Made by a program: the position numbers and the translations under genes
In this document: positions 1 to 12,329 of the stretch, in pieces
Numbering within the stretch: position 1 is the first letter of the stretch
Layout of the letters: each line of letters begins with the position of its first letter
The notes under the pieces: model-generated
Database searches by the model: none
Seen by the model: the letters and a program-made list of their open reading frames with translations, nothing else
Told to the model about the DNA's origin: nothing
Assembly: GCF_018991925.1 (NCBI RefSeq)
Contig: NW_024738604.1
Coordinates: 186,001-250,000, forward strand
DNA: 64,000 nucleotides
Origin: Homarus americanus
Taxonomy: Eukaryota; Arthropoda; Malacostraca; Decapoda; Nephropidae
Direction: 5' to 3'

Positions 1-295
1 AATAAAGAACGTGAGGTGGGGAGAAGGAACGTGGGGTGGGAAAGAGAAAAGGAAGGGGGCGTGAGGTGGGGAGGAGAAAAGGGAAAGGGAGATTGCTAGA
101 GTTTGGGTGGGGAGGAGCAGGAGGAGGGGGGGCGTTAGATGGTGGTAGGGGGAGGAGGCAGGCAGGCAGGTAAGGTCTGGACGAGGGATGACTCACCCTT
201 CACAGCCTGACGGGGACGCAGCTGGAGCCATCACCACCACTACACCTCCTCCTGCCCTCTCCCTCGCCGCCTTCCCCACCCACCTGTCCTCTCAA

Positions 296-296
<1 letters not shown>

Positions 297-326
<30 letters not shown>
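297..326. repeat. (CA)n microsatellite
   Basis: Uninterrupted CA dinucleotide run of about 15 units. Open frames across it only translate the repeat and are not genes. Confidence 0.95.
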
Positions 327-327
<1 letters not shown>

Positions 328-475
328 CTCGGTGAACATTGACCAGACAGGTGAACCTCTACCTGATAAAGTACAGGTAAACAGGAGAGGAGTCTTAGTA
401 AAAGACCCCGAGAGTTGACCTTAACAAGTACGGGTATATTGCCAAGTGAAACGAGGCGAGTGATAGCTGCCACAC

Positions 476-838
476 CAAACACACCTGCGTAACCCCATCG
501 AACACACCTGTGACCCACCAAACATACTCATGACCACCTCAAACACACCTGTGATTCACCAAACATACCCATGACCCCCTCAAACACACCTGTGATCATC
601 AAACACACCTGTGACCCACCAAACATACTCATGACCACCTCAAACACACCTGTGATTCACCAAACATACCCATGACCCCCTCAAACATACCTGTGACCCA
701 CCAAACATACTCATGACCACCTCAAACACACCTGTGATTCACCGAACATACCCATGACCACCTCAAACACACCTGTGATTCACCAAATACACCTGTAATC
801 ATCAAACATACCTGTAACCCACTAAACACACCTGTGAC
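476..838. repeat. Degenerate minisatellite, about 20-bp unit
   Basis: Repeats of the pattern AAACACACCTGTGA alternating with AAACATACYCATGACC form an array of roughly 18 imperfect units, with a higher-order two-unit structure. No coding role is visible. Confidence 0.85.
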
Positions 839-1136
839 CTCCCGACAAACCGTGATCTCTCCCACACCTGCAATCAGTGACTCAAGGCCTCAACTTGATA
901 GCTGGCAAACTGAAATTCCTGAGAAGCACTCGTGCCCCGGTTCCCAAAAGTTAGTTACACCGAGGGAGGCGGAAGCAGCGAAGACTTGGCTAACACCAAT
1001 CAGAAATCATGTTCTGGCAAATGCACCTTCGTAAGCAGTGATAAGGACACACACCACCGCAGCAGAGAATTCCACCAGAATTTCCCAACTTTAGATATCT
1101 CGATAAGTTGAAGTTTCTTTTCTCAAATCTTTAATG

Positions 1137-1236
1137 ATAGGTAAGGTAAGGATAGGTAAGGTAAGGATAGGTAAGGTAAGGATAGGTAAGGTAAGGTAAG
1201 GTAAGGTAAGGTAAGGTAAGGTAAGGTAAGGTAAGG
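1137..1236. repeat. (GGTAA)n pentanucleotide array
   Basis: Three units of GATAGGTAAGGTAAG are followed by a pure GTAAG run. This is not a rotation of the telomeric TTAGG unit, so it is a separate pentamer expansion. Confidence 0.9.
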
Positions 1237-2336
1237 CTGCATGCGCTACGTTAGGCTTGGTTAAATTACATATGTACCGGGTAGGCATAAAATTTCTAGA
1301 GATTCTGTCCTAAAACCTAACAAGTAACCCCACTAACTGGGAGCCACAAGGGTACGTTAGTCATTTGTTCTTTAATTTCAGCTCGTATACAAACATATTC
1401 ACCCACTCTCATTAACGACGAAAATAAACCATACGTTTTGAGATTAAATTGAATTGTTGGCCTTATTTGTCGAGTTACCTACGGTATGCATGTACTCACT
1501 ACCTACTACTTATTGATTTACCTGTGTACAATGTGTATATATACAATTTATTTCTTTATTTACCACCTATTGACAGATTCACTTCCCTATTTGTCCTATT
1601 TACCGATTCTCGTGTGTATTAATATATTTACTATGTGTTGATGTCTAGTCGTATAGTATATACCTGTTTGCACCACGTGAGACGAGAGTGTAGGGAGTGA
1701 CCCCGGCGTGTGAACCAGCCAGCCAGCTGTGAACGGTAAACAAGACTGCTGGTGGTGGAGACGTTTACACCCACATATACACAAGGACCAGCCAGCCAGA
1801 CACCATTCATAGCCTGCTTGGGAGGGGGGGGGGAGGGTTTCTTGGTATAGTGAGGAGGAGGAGGAGTGTCTGGTTTGGTCCAACAGTCGCCACCGCCTCC
1901 CTCACTTCCTGGTGGCTGGTCCCATCCCACGAGGACGACGAGCCACCACACCACACCACACCACCACGCCCATCGCATCACATGACTGCCTCCACTACAC
2001 CACCTCATCCACCTATTTATAGACATGGAGGAAAAGGAAAAAAACAAGAATATTTTTTTTAAGGAAGTATAAGGAGGAAGAAAGATAGATAGATGGATGG
2101 ATAGATATATACAATTCATCAGGTGTCGTAACGGAAGAAGAATATGGACACAAAAATAATAGTAATAATAATAATAAAAGAATACAAATTAACCCACTAC
2201 CTCTCCATACCGTACATAAACAACAACATGACTCGCTAATGAAATGAAAAATAAAGGGATTAAGAGGAGGAGCGTCAATGAGCCAGATACACCGCAATTC
2301 TGGTAATTTCACCATCTGTAGAAGCACACAGCCTCC

Positions 2337-2620
2337 TCCCTCCCATAGCCTTCTCACCGAGGCAGCTATTTCCTCCTGTGGCCGGGTGGTAAAATATTAA
2401 GACCTCAACATAAACCTAACCTAACCAAACTTTAGAAGCACATGTTAAGGAGATAACTTTCCTGGCGCCCCCCCCCCCACCTCCCATAACCTTCTCACCG
2501 AGGCAGCTATTTCCTCCTGTGGCCGGGTTGTAAATATCAAGACCTCAACATAAATCTAACCTAACCTAACCTAGCCTAACCTAATCTAACCTAATCTAAC
2601 CAAACCTAAACTAACCAAAC
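2337..2620. repeat. Direct duplication of about 95 bp ending in CCTAA repeats
   Basis: The segment containing CTTCTCACCGAGGCAGCTAT occurs twice, offset by 141 bp. Each copy runs into ACCTCAACATAAA and then degenerate CCTAA/TAACC units, which are rotations of the complement of arthropod telomeric TTAGG. The shared tail suggests a small dispersed element with a pentamer 3' end rather than a simple satellite. Confidence 0.75.
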
Positions 2621-3883
2621 ATGATCGACACCCAACACCACAAACACTTCGAGTCCTTGTTCAGACAGACTGCATGCATCTCTTGTTTAATTCAGACCAC
2701 ACACCTGACGACGATGATGACAGACCACACACTCACACACCTGCCGGCCATGAGACAACACACACCTGCACCCACGAGCCTCCGTGTGTTCCACTAGATA
2801 GAATATTCATGTTGAGAAGGCAAGGCAAGAAGAGGCCGACCTTACCTCTCCAAACATCTCCCTGGAGAAGGTGTTCCCTAAAGGTGATCTTCTCTACCCA
2901 CCAGCAACTTATTCACTGGATGATGATGATGGCTTCCTAAAGGCTTCAACATTATAAACAAATTAGCTACCCGAATCAACTAATTCTCGAGACACTTTAA
3001 AAGGAATTCCTCTCGCAATATTTTTTTCCCTCGAATCGTGTGATTATCCCCGTGCAGCTTATACGGTCACAAGAGAATATACAAGGCACAGAAGGCTAAA
3101 GAACCGGTAAGGCATTGCATCTTACTTTCGACAGGAGACTCCCCTAGTGTGAAGCGAATGTACAATTACGCACACCAGCAGAGTTAGGTTAGGTTAGATT
3201 AGGTTATGGGGGTTGTTCATCACCGGGGGTGGGGGGATAATGACTTCCCGATCTTCATTTTTTATTGATATTCAAAGACTTTCTCATTATTTTTAAGCCA
3301 GTAGTGATGATAAAGGTTGAGGAAGGTGTTCACTGATAGGCGACACTCCAGCAGGTGTGTCTGTGACGTAAGAGGAGTACTACACCACGTCACCACCTGT
3401 GTTGACGGTCACTTAACTCTCACACACACCCCCCCTCCCCACACTCACACAAAGTATACACATATCAATCCACACACACAACATATACACTGTTAACACA
3501 CAGATACACACACATATCGGCCCACACACAACTCCCCAGGAGACCTGTATCCATTCACCGGTGGAAGACAATAATGAATCATCTGGTCGCTCCGCCACAC
3601 CACCACCACAAAAACTAGTCCCTCTCATCTCCTGTAAACAACATCTCAAAATTGCACGTATCCAGGTCGTTAAGCGCGCGCGCGTGTAAGCATATGTAAT
3701 AATAAAGGTTTATTTACGAGAACTGGCTACAGATATCATGGGCCTTGAAACACTATACAACAAGTAATACATTGGAATATAAAATCGCAATATCACAATC
3801 GCTATTTTTTTAACCAACAAACAAACGTAAAATGTAATATATACCGGTATATTCACATGAGGTAAAGGTACTGGATTGATAAT

Positions 3884-3895
3884 GATAATAATAAC

Positions 3896-3938
<43 letters not shown>
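3884..3938. repeat. (AAT)n microsatellite
   Basis: AAT trinucleotide run of about 17 units, with one interruption near its left end. Confidence 0.95.
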
Positions 3939-4477
3939 GTTGTATATCTCCGAGTCATGTACACACACACTCTGGCCGACATAAACTTTACTACACTACC
4001 TGGCGGAGACCACACCTGTCGAGTAGTAAAGGTGCCAGCGAGAGATAGAGAGAGGTGGTGGTGGTGGTGCTGTGGGTGGCAGATCCCCCAAGTAGCTGGC
4101 TGGTTTTGTCCATTTTCCATAAAAGGGGAGAAATAGTTAACCGCTTAAGCCAATTCTTCACACTTAACATTGACGAGTATATATTTACAGTCCCCCTCTC
4201 TCTCTATCAAAAAAAAAAAAATTTAACAAAAGCTCCAGCCAAAGCCGTTCACCCCTGAATACATTACCGGATCACGGATAACAATTAACCGTACGATGTA
4301 AAAAAGATTTAACTCTTAAATGTACAATGAACAAAGATGACCTTGCATTGTAAGTATACGTAGTCAATAACAATATAGTAATCAGGAGCAACTGTAATGC
4401 AACTGTGATCTATAAAATTTATATAACTTGTGACATTTCCCATAAAAGCCATTGTGTACCGTAGCTCTTGTTACTGG

Positions 4478-4480
<3 letters not shown>

Positions 4481-4534
<54 letters not shown>

Positions 4535-4635
4535 CAGACCTTCAATAGTGTGATATGGTGTAAAGTGATCAACAAACACACGGAAAATAAATAAGTACGT
4601 TGCTGCCTCCCCGTTCTCCCTGTGATAAGAGCGCT

Positions 4636-4701
<66 letters not shown>

Positions 4702-4746
4702 CCTGATAAAATAGATAATTGACCGACATGACGCAAGCTTTGGTTT

Positions 4747-4784
<38 letters not shown>
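4481..4784. repeat. Clustered (AC)n, (GT)n and (GA)n microsatellites
   Basis: A 53-bp AC run (4,481-4,533), a 65-bp GT run (4,636-4,700) and a 35-bp GA run (4,750-4,784). The AC and GT runs are reverse complements of each other about 100 bp apart, so a single strand could fold back on itself here. Confidence 0.95.
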
Positions 4785-4786
<2 letters not shown>

Positions 4787-5034
4787 ACCGCTAGTATGAC
4801 TAATATTGTAAACAAACAACAACAGGCTTAAGCTAAACAAGGGCAAACAAAAATCAATCACTGGCTGCTTTAAGAGGCACTTGCAAACAAAAACACCCAA
4901 GAAGCTAAAAAAAACCACTCCTTAATCGGGGCAAAAGAAGCACACACTAAACTGTTTTAAATACTGCCCAATAAACACCAGGTACTGTCTATACCAGCCA
5001 CACATATATTGTATATACCTCAGTGTTCTAACCT

Positions 5035-5286
5035 AATCTACTATTCCCTACCCTAACCAAACCTAACCCCACCCTAACCAAACCACCCTACCCAACCAAA
5101 CCAAACCCTAACCAAACCTAACCCTAACCAAGCCAAACCACCCCCTAACCTAACCCTAACTAGCCAAACCTAACCCTACCCTAACCAAACTACCCTAACT
5201 AAACCAAACCTAACCCTACCCTAACCAAACTACCCTAACTAAACCAAACCTAACCCTACCCTAACCAAACCTACCCTAACCTAACC
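5035..5286. repeat. Degenerate telomere-like CCTAA/CCCTAA array
   Basis: About 250 bp built from CCTAACC, CCCTAACC and AACCAAACC variants. It resembles the complement of TTAGG but is too degenerate and mixed to be a functional telomere tract. Confidence 0.85.
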
Positions 5287-5362
5287 ACACAAACGTGCCT
5301 CTATCTCTCACGACGTTCTCCCAATCATATAACCACAAACAGCTGACGACATCAACAAATCA

Positions 5363-5384
5363 CACACACACACACACACACACA
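5363..5384. repeat. (CA)n microsatellite
   Basis: Short pure CA run next to a G-rich purine tract (about 5,410-5,460). Confidence 0.85.
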
Positions 5385-5642
5385 CGAGCTGCCAATGAGA
5401 GAACACAAACAGGGTGGAGGAAAGGAGAGGAGGGGGGGGGGAGCAGGAGGACAGAGGGTAAACACAACACAAATATATAGTACTGTATACAATTTCCCTT
5501 ACAGAAACTAAATATACCCACGTTAACTGTAGGAACCCATCGGCATCCATTACGCAAGAGGCATTGGAAAAACACAGCCCAGCCCAGCCCACGTGTCATC
5601 CGGGGAACTCCAGAAGAAAGGAGAGAGATGATGATGGTAGGC

Positions 5643-5976
5643 TATTTAACTCAGAGGGGCCAAGCGGTGTGGTGATAATTCAGGGATATTTAACTCAGAG
5701 GGGCCAAGAGGTGTGGTGACAGTTCAGGGATATTTAACTCAGAGGGGCCGAGAGGTGTGGTGATAATTCAGGGATATTTAACTCAGAGGGGCCAAGAGGT
5801 GTGGTGACAGTTCAGGGATATTTAACTGCCAAGAGGTGTGGTGATAATTCAGGGATATTTAACTCAGAGGGGCCAAGAGGTGTGGTGATAATTCAGGGAT
5901 ATTTAACTCAGAGGGGCCAAGAGGTGTGGTGATAATTCAGGGATATTTAACTCAGAGGGGCCAAGCGGTGTGGCGA
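5643..5976. repeat. 44-bp minisatellite
   Basis: About 7.5 units of a 44-bp repeat beginning TATTTAACTCAGAGGGGCCA and continuing with AGAGGTGTGGTGATAATTCA. Units differ at a few positions (GATAATT or GACAGTT), and one unit near 5,825 lacks the CAGAGGGG block. Confidence 0.9.
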
Positions 5977-6056
5977 TGGTTCAACGTGTCGTAATTGATT
6001 TAAATAAACATCAGATTCCATTAGTCAAATAAATAAGGTGTGACCATTGGTTGGAT

Positions 6057-6345
6057 TTAAAGGTGTTAAGCTGGAGTGGATTTATAGAGGTGCTAAGCTG
6101 GGATTGGATTTAGAGGTGTTAAGCTGGAGTGGATGTATAGAGGCGTTAAGCTGGAGTGGATTTATAGAGGTTGTTAAGCTGGGATTGGTTTTAGAGGTGT
6201 TAAGCTGGGATTGGATTTAGAGGTGTTAAGCTGGGATTGGATTTAGAGGTGTTAAGCTGGAGTGGATGTATAGAGGTTGTTAAGCTGGGAGTGGATTTAG
6301 AGGTGTTAAGCTAGAACTGGATTCAGAGACGTTAAGCTGCACCTG
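6057..6345. repeat. Minisatellite, unit about 27-29 bp
   Basis: Ten or so units of GTTAAGCTGGGATTGGATTT followed by AGAGGT, with variant GAGTGG and TATAGAGG forms. It lies directly after the 44-bp array. Confidence 0.88.
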
Positions 6346-6424
6346 AATTTATATACCCAAGCTTGAAAATACAACACAAATCGACCAGTCAGGAAAGAAG
6401 TAACAATATACTAATCAATCACAA

Positions 6425-6655
6425 CTAGCAACCCCTAAACACAGCTAACAACCCCCTTCACAACTAACAACCCCCAAAACAGCTAACAACCCCAAAAAAC
6501 AGCTAACAACACAGCCTAACCCCAAACACAGCTAACAACCCCTAAACACAGCTAACAACCCCCAAACAAAGCTAACAATCCCCAAACACAGCTAACAACC
6601 CCCAAACACAGCTAACAACCCCCTTCACAACTAACAACCCCCAACACAACATTAC
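6425..6655. repeat. Minisatellite, unit about 20-21 bp
   Basis: Repeated AACACAGCTAACAACCCCCA with small length changes. This is the third minisatellite within 1 kb. Confidence 0.85.
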
Positions 6656-7340
6656 AACCTTTAAACATCACAAATATCAGGGGTTGAATGACAATGTTGA
6701 GGCCAAGACAAACATCCCAAGAATGTTTAAGTCACCTGATTTACTGAATATTGACATGACCTTTGACCTTACGTGTAACCAGAGGAATAAAATAGTGGAT
6801 TAAGTGCACATCTAATTATCTAGGTACAGGTAATTAAGAGGCTAATATTTCACGTCACTAAATGATGTTGGTTATATAGTTACACATCAAAAATATAAAA
6901 AAAATATAACCATCGATATATTGTGTTTGGGGAATTTATATGATAATCGATGTTTACTTTTAATCAACGGTGTCAGAAAGAATCGTTCACCATTGATAAG
7001 AATGACGGACGGTATCTACCTCATAGGGTTATGGTAGGGCAGATGACAAGAGGCAGTAACCTAACCTATAGTGCCTACCAACAGTCACACAAGGTCTAGG
7101 GAAACTATACCTACAGTGGCTGAGTTATACCTGAAGAAGGCCAGAGCGTAACACTAAACCCGACGAAGAGAAATTCACATAAAAATTTTCAGAAAACAAA
7201 TATACACAACTTTGCTACAACACGAAATAATAACCCACGACCCATCTCCACAACCAAACAAAAACAGTACACAAACACACATACAACTACGATGACATAC
7301 AAAACATATTTACATATTTACGTATATTAATTTTATTTCG

Positions 7341-7352
7341 GAGAGAGAGAGA

Positions 7353-7405
<53 letters not shown>
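7341..7405. repeat. Compound (GA)n(CA)n microsatellite
   Basis: A short GA run passes without a break into a CA run of about 26 units. Confidence 0.95.
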
Positions 7406-7407
<2 letters not shown>

Positions 7408-7554
7408 TTCCGGGTAAAGAACAAGGACAGTAGTACCAGGGTGTGGGCATCCCGGCGATACACAAACACACACACACACTGATAATCCGTCAAGGGAATG
7501 ATCCAATAACACCCAATAAGGCACTAGTTGGCTCCTAGACGGGGTAAAGCAGTC

Positions 7555-7735
7555 AGGGAAGAGGAGGAGGGAGGGAGGCTGGGTAGGAGGGAGGGAGGAG
7601 GCTGGGTAGGAGGGAGAGGCTGGGTAGGAGGGGGAGGGAGAGGTTGGGTAGGAAGGGAGTGAGGAGGGGGAGGGGAGGGAGGCTGGGTAGGAGGGAGGAG
7701 GCTGGGTAGGAGGGAGGCTGGGAGTGAGCAGCAGC
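7555..7735. repeat. G-rich minisatellite of GGAGGGAGGCTGGGTA type
   Basis: Irregular units of about 16-24 bp made from GGAGGGAGG and GCTGGGTAG. Several runs of three or more G could support G-quadruplexes on the plus strand. Confidence 0.8.
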
Positions 7736-8299
7736 AGCACCTTCAACCAGGTGACGTACGCATGACGTCATCACCACAACACACCGCGGCCTGCCTGCCT
7801 CCCTGGCACTCTCTCCCGTCACTGATTCTCTCTCGCTATCTCTCTTTCGCATACACTATCTCTCTCTCTTTCACAATTTCACTATCTCCCACTTAAAGAG
7901 GTCAACCAAAGTATACACTCAAGATGCGGTATCCAACACACACACACACACACACACACACTCCACCACATGTTATAGAAAACGGACGGCAGAAAATCGA
8001 ATCAGAAAATGGGCTGCAGTTGTCTGGTATAAAACAACACAACACACACAGTTTCTGAACGGCTATAACAAATAACAGATATCTGATAGGCAGCAACGAC
8101 ACACACACACACACTCAGACCAATAACACCTGACATGCTTCTGATGGGCAACAATACGAAACAAAGGCTTCTGATCGGCTCCAAACACAGAACACCAAAC
8201 AAACAAAAACCACTACTCAGACCACCGACAACACAACACCGACAGACACAGCTCCTGATATTGACAGTAATACAACACGACCTGATCTTTGATGGAGGC

Positions 8300-8408
<109 letters not shown>

Positions 8409-8461
8409 GCGTTAAGGTATAATATCAAGAGGGGGATATGCTATGCTATATGCTCTGATCT

Positions 8462-8463
<2 letters not shown>

Positions 8464-8530
<67 letters not shown>
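8464..8530. repeat. Compound (GT)n(GA)n microsatellite
   Basis: About 25 GT units followed directly by about 8 GA units, only 60 bp beyond the long TC run. Confidence 0.95.
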
Positions 8531-8899
8531 CATGGAGCGTGCTAAGCTGCATCGGATGTCAAAGCTGAAGATGCATGGCGGAGGTGAAGGTAGGGAAGAG
8601 GAGGGGAGAAGGATTGTGGGGTAGAGGAAGAGTGGTGAGGAAGAGGGGGGCAGGGTAGGGGAGGAAGGCGGAGAACGGACAGAGAAGTCATAGGGAATGG
8701 TACGAGGCCAGGGACGCTGAAAGGACCGAGGGAAGGAAAGGGAAGGAGAAGAGAAGGACGGAGTGATGGAAGAAGAGCAGGAGGAGGAATAAGAGAGGGA
8801 GGAGGAGGAGGATGGAAAGACTCGTTTTAATAAACTACACATTCACTAACCAGATGTGGACATGATATCACTCATTCACTACCAATATGTGGACTCTTA

Positions 8900-9150
8900 C
8901 TCATTCACTCCCCAGATGTCAACTCAAACTACACATTCACTCCCCAGATGTCAACCCAAACTACACATTCACTCCCCAGATGTCAACCCAAACTACACAT
9001 TCACTCCCCAGATGTCAACTCAAACTACACATTCACTCCCCAGATGTCAACCCAAACTACACATTCACTCCCCAGATGTCAACCCAAACTACACATTCAC
9101 TCCCCAGATGTCAACCCAAACTACACATTCACTCCCCAGATGTCAACTCA
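8900..9150. repeat. 32-bp minisatellite
   Basis: About eight nearly identical 32-bp units of the form ATTCACTCCCCAGATGTCAA then CCCAAACTACAC. Variation is mostly CAACC against CAACT. Because 32 is not a multiple of 3, all three forward frames stay open through the array; those frames are artefacts. Confidence 0.95.
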
Positions 9151-9176
9151 ACCCCCCCCCCAAACACACACCACCG

Positions 9177-9294
9177 TATCCGTCATTTACCAGGAATCAT
9201 CATCAATACTACTACCTGCCCCAAGACAATGTGTTCAGTACCTGTCTTGGGGCAGGTAGTAGTGGTGACGATGATTCCTGGTAAATGGCGGATA
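9177..9294. repeat. Long fold-back: 52-bp arms, 14-bp loop
   Basis: Positions 9,177-9,228 and 9,243-9,294 are inverted complements with about five mismatches, separated by a 14-bp loop. The arms include TACCAGGAATCATC and CTGCCCCAAGACA and their complements. No transposase or obvious target-site duplication is visible, so it may be a MITE-like or hairpin-forming sequence. Confidence 0.9.
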
Positions 9295-9498
9295 AATGTA
9301 CTGATATTAATATTACTTTCATTAACTGCATTATTATTATTATTATTGCAAATTACTAAATTAGTATAACTTAAATAAAGAGGAAAGACGCGACACTGAA
9401 ACGACATGACAAGGGAGAAGGAATCAAGGAATGAAAGATGGAGAAGCAGACGGTAAGGTATGAGAAATGACAATAAATGAGGGAAATAGGAAGAAAAG

Positions 9499-9540
9499 TG
9501 TATGTATGTATGTATGTATGTATGTATGTATGTATGTATG
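9499..9540. repeat. (GTAT)n microsatellite
   Basis: Pure GTAT tetranucleotide run of about ten units. Confidence 0.95.
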
Positions 9541-10119
9541 TACTTATGTGCCCAACAGACTCACTAAAGTCACAACACAACGATGGATTCTACGGGGGAG
9601 GGAGAGAGAGGCTGAAGAACTCCACACACCTTTAATCACTACACATACCTGAGGGTGGTGACATCGTATACCTAACTGGCTGGCGTCGACAATGTCCTGA
9701 GACTGCCGTTATATACCACACATAGGCCAAGGCTGTTACACCAACGATTACACCAACACAATAACTGGGAACGCTCAAGAACCTCCATCCAAACAAGAGA
9801 ACAAGAGATACGGTACAGTCACCATGTTTGAGGAAGAATGTAAGAGTTTCCTGGGGTTGATACACGGTGCTTCAGTTGCTCCTATGGTTGACCTATCACA
9901 GGGGTATGGTTGGGTTATTTTTAATCATGATAAGGACTCTGGAGCTCATGAGAGGGGAGGCGAGGATTGAGCCCATGGGTTATCACGCATTAAAAAAAAT
10001 AAATCCACAGGCCCCTAACTTGCATATACAGAACCGGTATATAATAATAATAATATTAAAAAACACTAATAATGCGGTAGCGGGGGATAAAAATAAAATG
10101 AAAAGTGGTATTTATTGTT

Positions 10120-10122
<3 letters not shown>

Positions 10123-10172
<50 letters not shown>
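10123..10172. repeat. (GA)n microsatellite
   Basis: Pure GA run of about 25 units. Confidence 0.95.
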
Positions 10173-10175
<3 letters not shown>

Positions 10176-10518
10176 ACAGGCCCTTCACGAAGACCTTTCA
10201 AAATGTAAAAGAAATATACACCATCCGATAACACTATAACACCCCAAAGACCTTATAAATAAATATACCAAGTAACTAAAACTATCAAAAAATAAATAAA
10301 TAAAATATAATAATAATCAAACGGTATCCACAAAACATGACACTTAGTTATGATAGGCGCAACACCTTAACACCCCCCCCCCTCCCAAGGACGACCGGCA
10401 ACGGATGTTCAATATGTACCTGAGTAAATACTAATGATCACGACGTCCGGATCACATATATTATACAGTCCAGTATCGAGAATAATATAGGCCTAAGTAC
10501 TTGTCTTGTCAGGTAAGG

Positions 10519-10740
10519 GTGGTTTGGGTGGGGTGTGTGTGTGTGTGGTGGGGTGGGGTGTGTGTGTGGTGGGGTGGGGTGTGTGGTGGTGGGGTGGGGG
10601 TGTGTGTGTGGTGGGGTGGGGTGGGGTGTGTGTGTGGTGGGGTGGGGGTGTGTGTGTGTGGTGGGGTGGGGTGGGGGTGTGTGTGTGGTGGGGTGGGGGT
10701 GTGTGTGGTGGGGGTGGGGTGTGGGGTAGGTTAGGGTGGG
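10519..10740. repeat. G/T-only repeat of GTGTGTG and GGGGTGGGGT blocks
   Basis: About 220 bp made almost only of G and T on the plus strand, alternating short GT runs with GGGGTGGGG blocks. The blocks supply many clusters of four or more G-runs (G-quadruplex potential), and the GT runs favour Z-DNA. The open frames rich in Cys, Val and Gly are repeat artefacts. Confidence 0.9.
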
Positions 10741-11716
10741 GGACAGGTGTATGATGAACAATTAAGGTTATACAGTTTTAAAAAGTTATAGTCATTGGTT
10801 TAATACTGAGTAACATTACTAAGCATTATTGTACTGTTCATTATATATTACCAACACACAAAATACTCCCCAATACACTGCATACCAATTAAGAGAGAAC
10901 CAAGGTTAGGTTACATGGACGAGTAACTACGAGGATATAAATGTCTACGAGTATTATTTATCTCGTGGTTACAGTCTGACCTAACTTAACCCAACCCCCT
11001 GTAGTTTGTATTGCAGCTGCCCAAGTTTAACGTGTCTGGCTAAGCTACCGGGACACCCTAACACCACTCACAACACCCACACCTACCTCTGACTGGCCGC
11101 CCCTTTTCCTTACAGGGATGTGCCAGTATCAACTTACACCCTGTAATAGGTATATGGTGGCAGACAAGGAGGATTTAATGTGGGGAATAGGTGGTACAAA
11201 GGGACCCTGTCGACCTCGTTAAGTCCGGGTGAGAAGAATGACAAGAGGCTTATTCCTGGCGTCACCGCTTGCTGCCATGGACTATTTTCATTCCCCCCCT
11301 CCCCATGCCCTTCCGTCCTGTCATGGGTTTGGCTTATGGTCGCGTTTACTGTCCCATCAATACGTCTCTTCCTGTCTCAACAATCGCTAACTGAGGTGCC
11401 TTAAGAGTCGGCATCAAAAGCTTTAACTTCAAAGGTAAATACGCAAATAGATAGAGATATAAATACAGGTAATGAATGTATGTATTTACCTATAATAAAA
11501 TTTAAAAAAAATAAAAAATATCTCGCTTGGTTACATAACAGCAGCGTATAAATAAATGAACAGGTATTTATCTTCTTGCCAGGTTCCACACACATACCTT
11601 TTATAACGAGTCCACCTGCTCCTACCACATTAAAACCTGACAGCCAAAAACAGATGCAGGAAATACCTATCACATATTTCATGTAAATCCACAATGACAA
11701 CGTGGATAAGATAAAT

Positions 11717-11862
11717 CTTGATAAAATCACACGGGAAGATGGAAACAACGGAGTACCTTAGCTTTCGTCTTTATTCAAGACAGTTGCCTCTGAAGATGTC
11801 TTGAATAAAGACGAAAGCAAAGGTACTCCGTTGTTTCCATCTTCCCGTGTGATTTTATCAAG
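11717..11862. repeat. Near-perfect fold-back of Penelope-type element ends
   Basis: Left arm 11,717-11,782 and right arm 11,797-11,862 are inverted complements over 66 bp with a single mismatch and a 14-bp loop. The right arm plus loop matches, base for base over about 40 nt, the sequence 3' of the Penelope-like element near 27,820-27,858, then stays similar to a shared GATTTTATCAA end. This looks like two copies of one retroelement end joined head to head. Confidence 0.93.
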
Positions 11863-12250
11863 AACTATCACATATGTTATAATCAATAAATAAATAAAAA
11901 TTATACAACATCCTAAGGGGCGATGATGGTACTGTATTGGTAGTGATGGTGGTGGTGGCTGTGATGATGGTGAAGGTGAGGCGATAGTGATGGTTTTGGT
12001 ATGGAAGGTGACGCGTGAGGCGGCTTAAGACTACTGTATAGTAATCACTGGATACTGGCGGTGTAACGACTGTAGTGTGATAGGTGATGGGGGGTTTAAG
12101 GTGTGGGGTAATGAGAGGGGGGGACATGAGGACCCTTACTGATAAGAAAGGGTGTCAACAAATGAGTTTTCTTATGGCGATAATCAGCATAGAGCATCCA
12201 CTGTTAGGCGAGGGCACGACACCTCCCCTACCCCTCCCTTCATAAAAACG

Positions 12251-12253
<3 letters not shown>

Positions 12254-12327
<74 letters not shown>
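12254..12327. repeat. (TA)n microsatellite
   Basis: TA dinucleotide run of about 36 units, with one irregular unit at its left end. Confidence 0.96.

Positions 12328-12329
<2 letters not shown>

Noticed and set aside
3413..4918. Open frames rich in Thr-His, Cys-Val or poly-Ile
   Set aside because: They only translate CA/GT or AAT microsatellites and have no other protein features.
5035..5286. Possible functional telomere tract
   Set aside because: Units are degenerate and mixed with CCCTAA and CCAAA variants, and the tract is internal and short.
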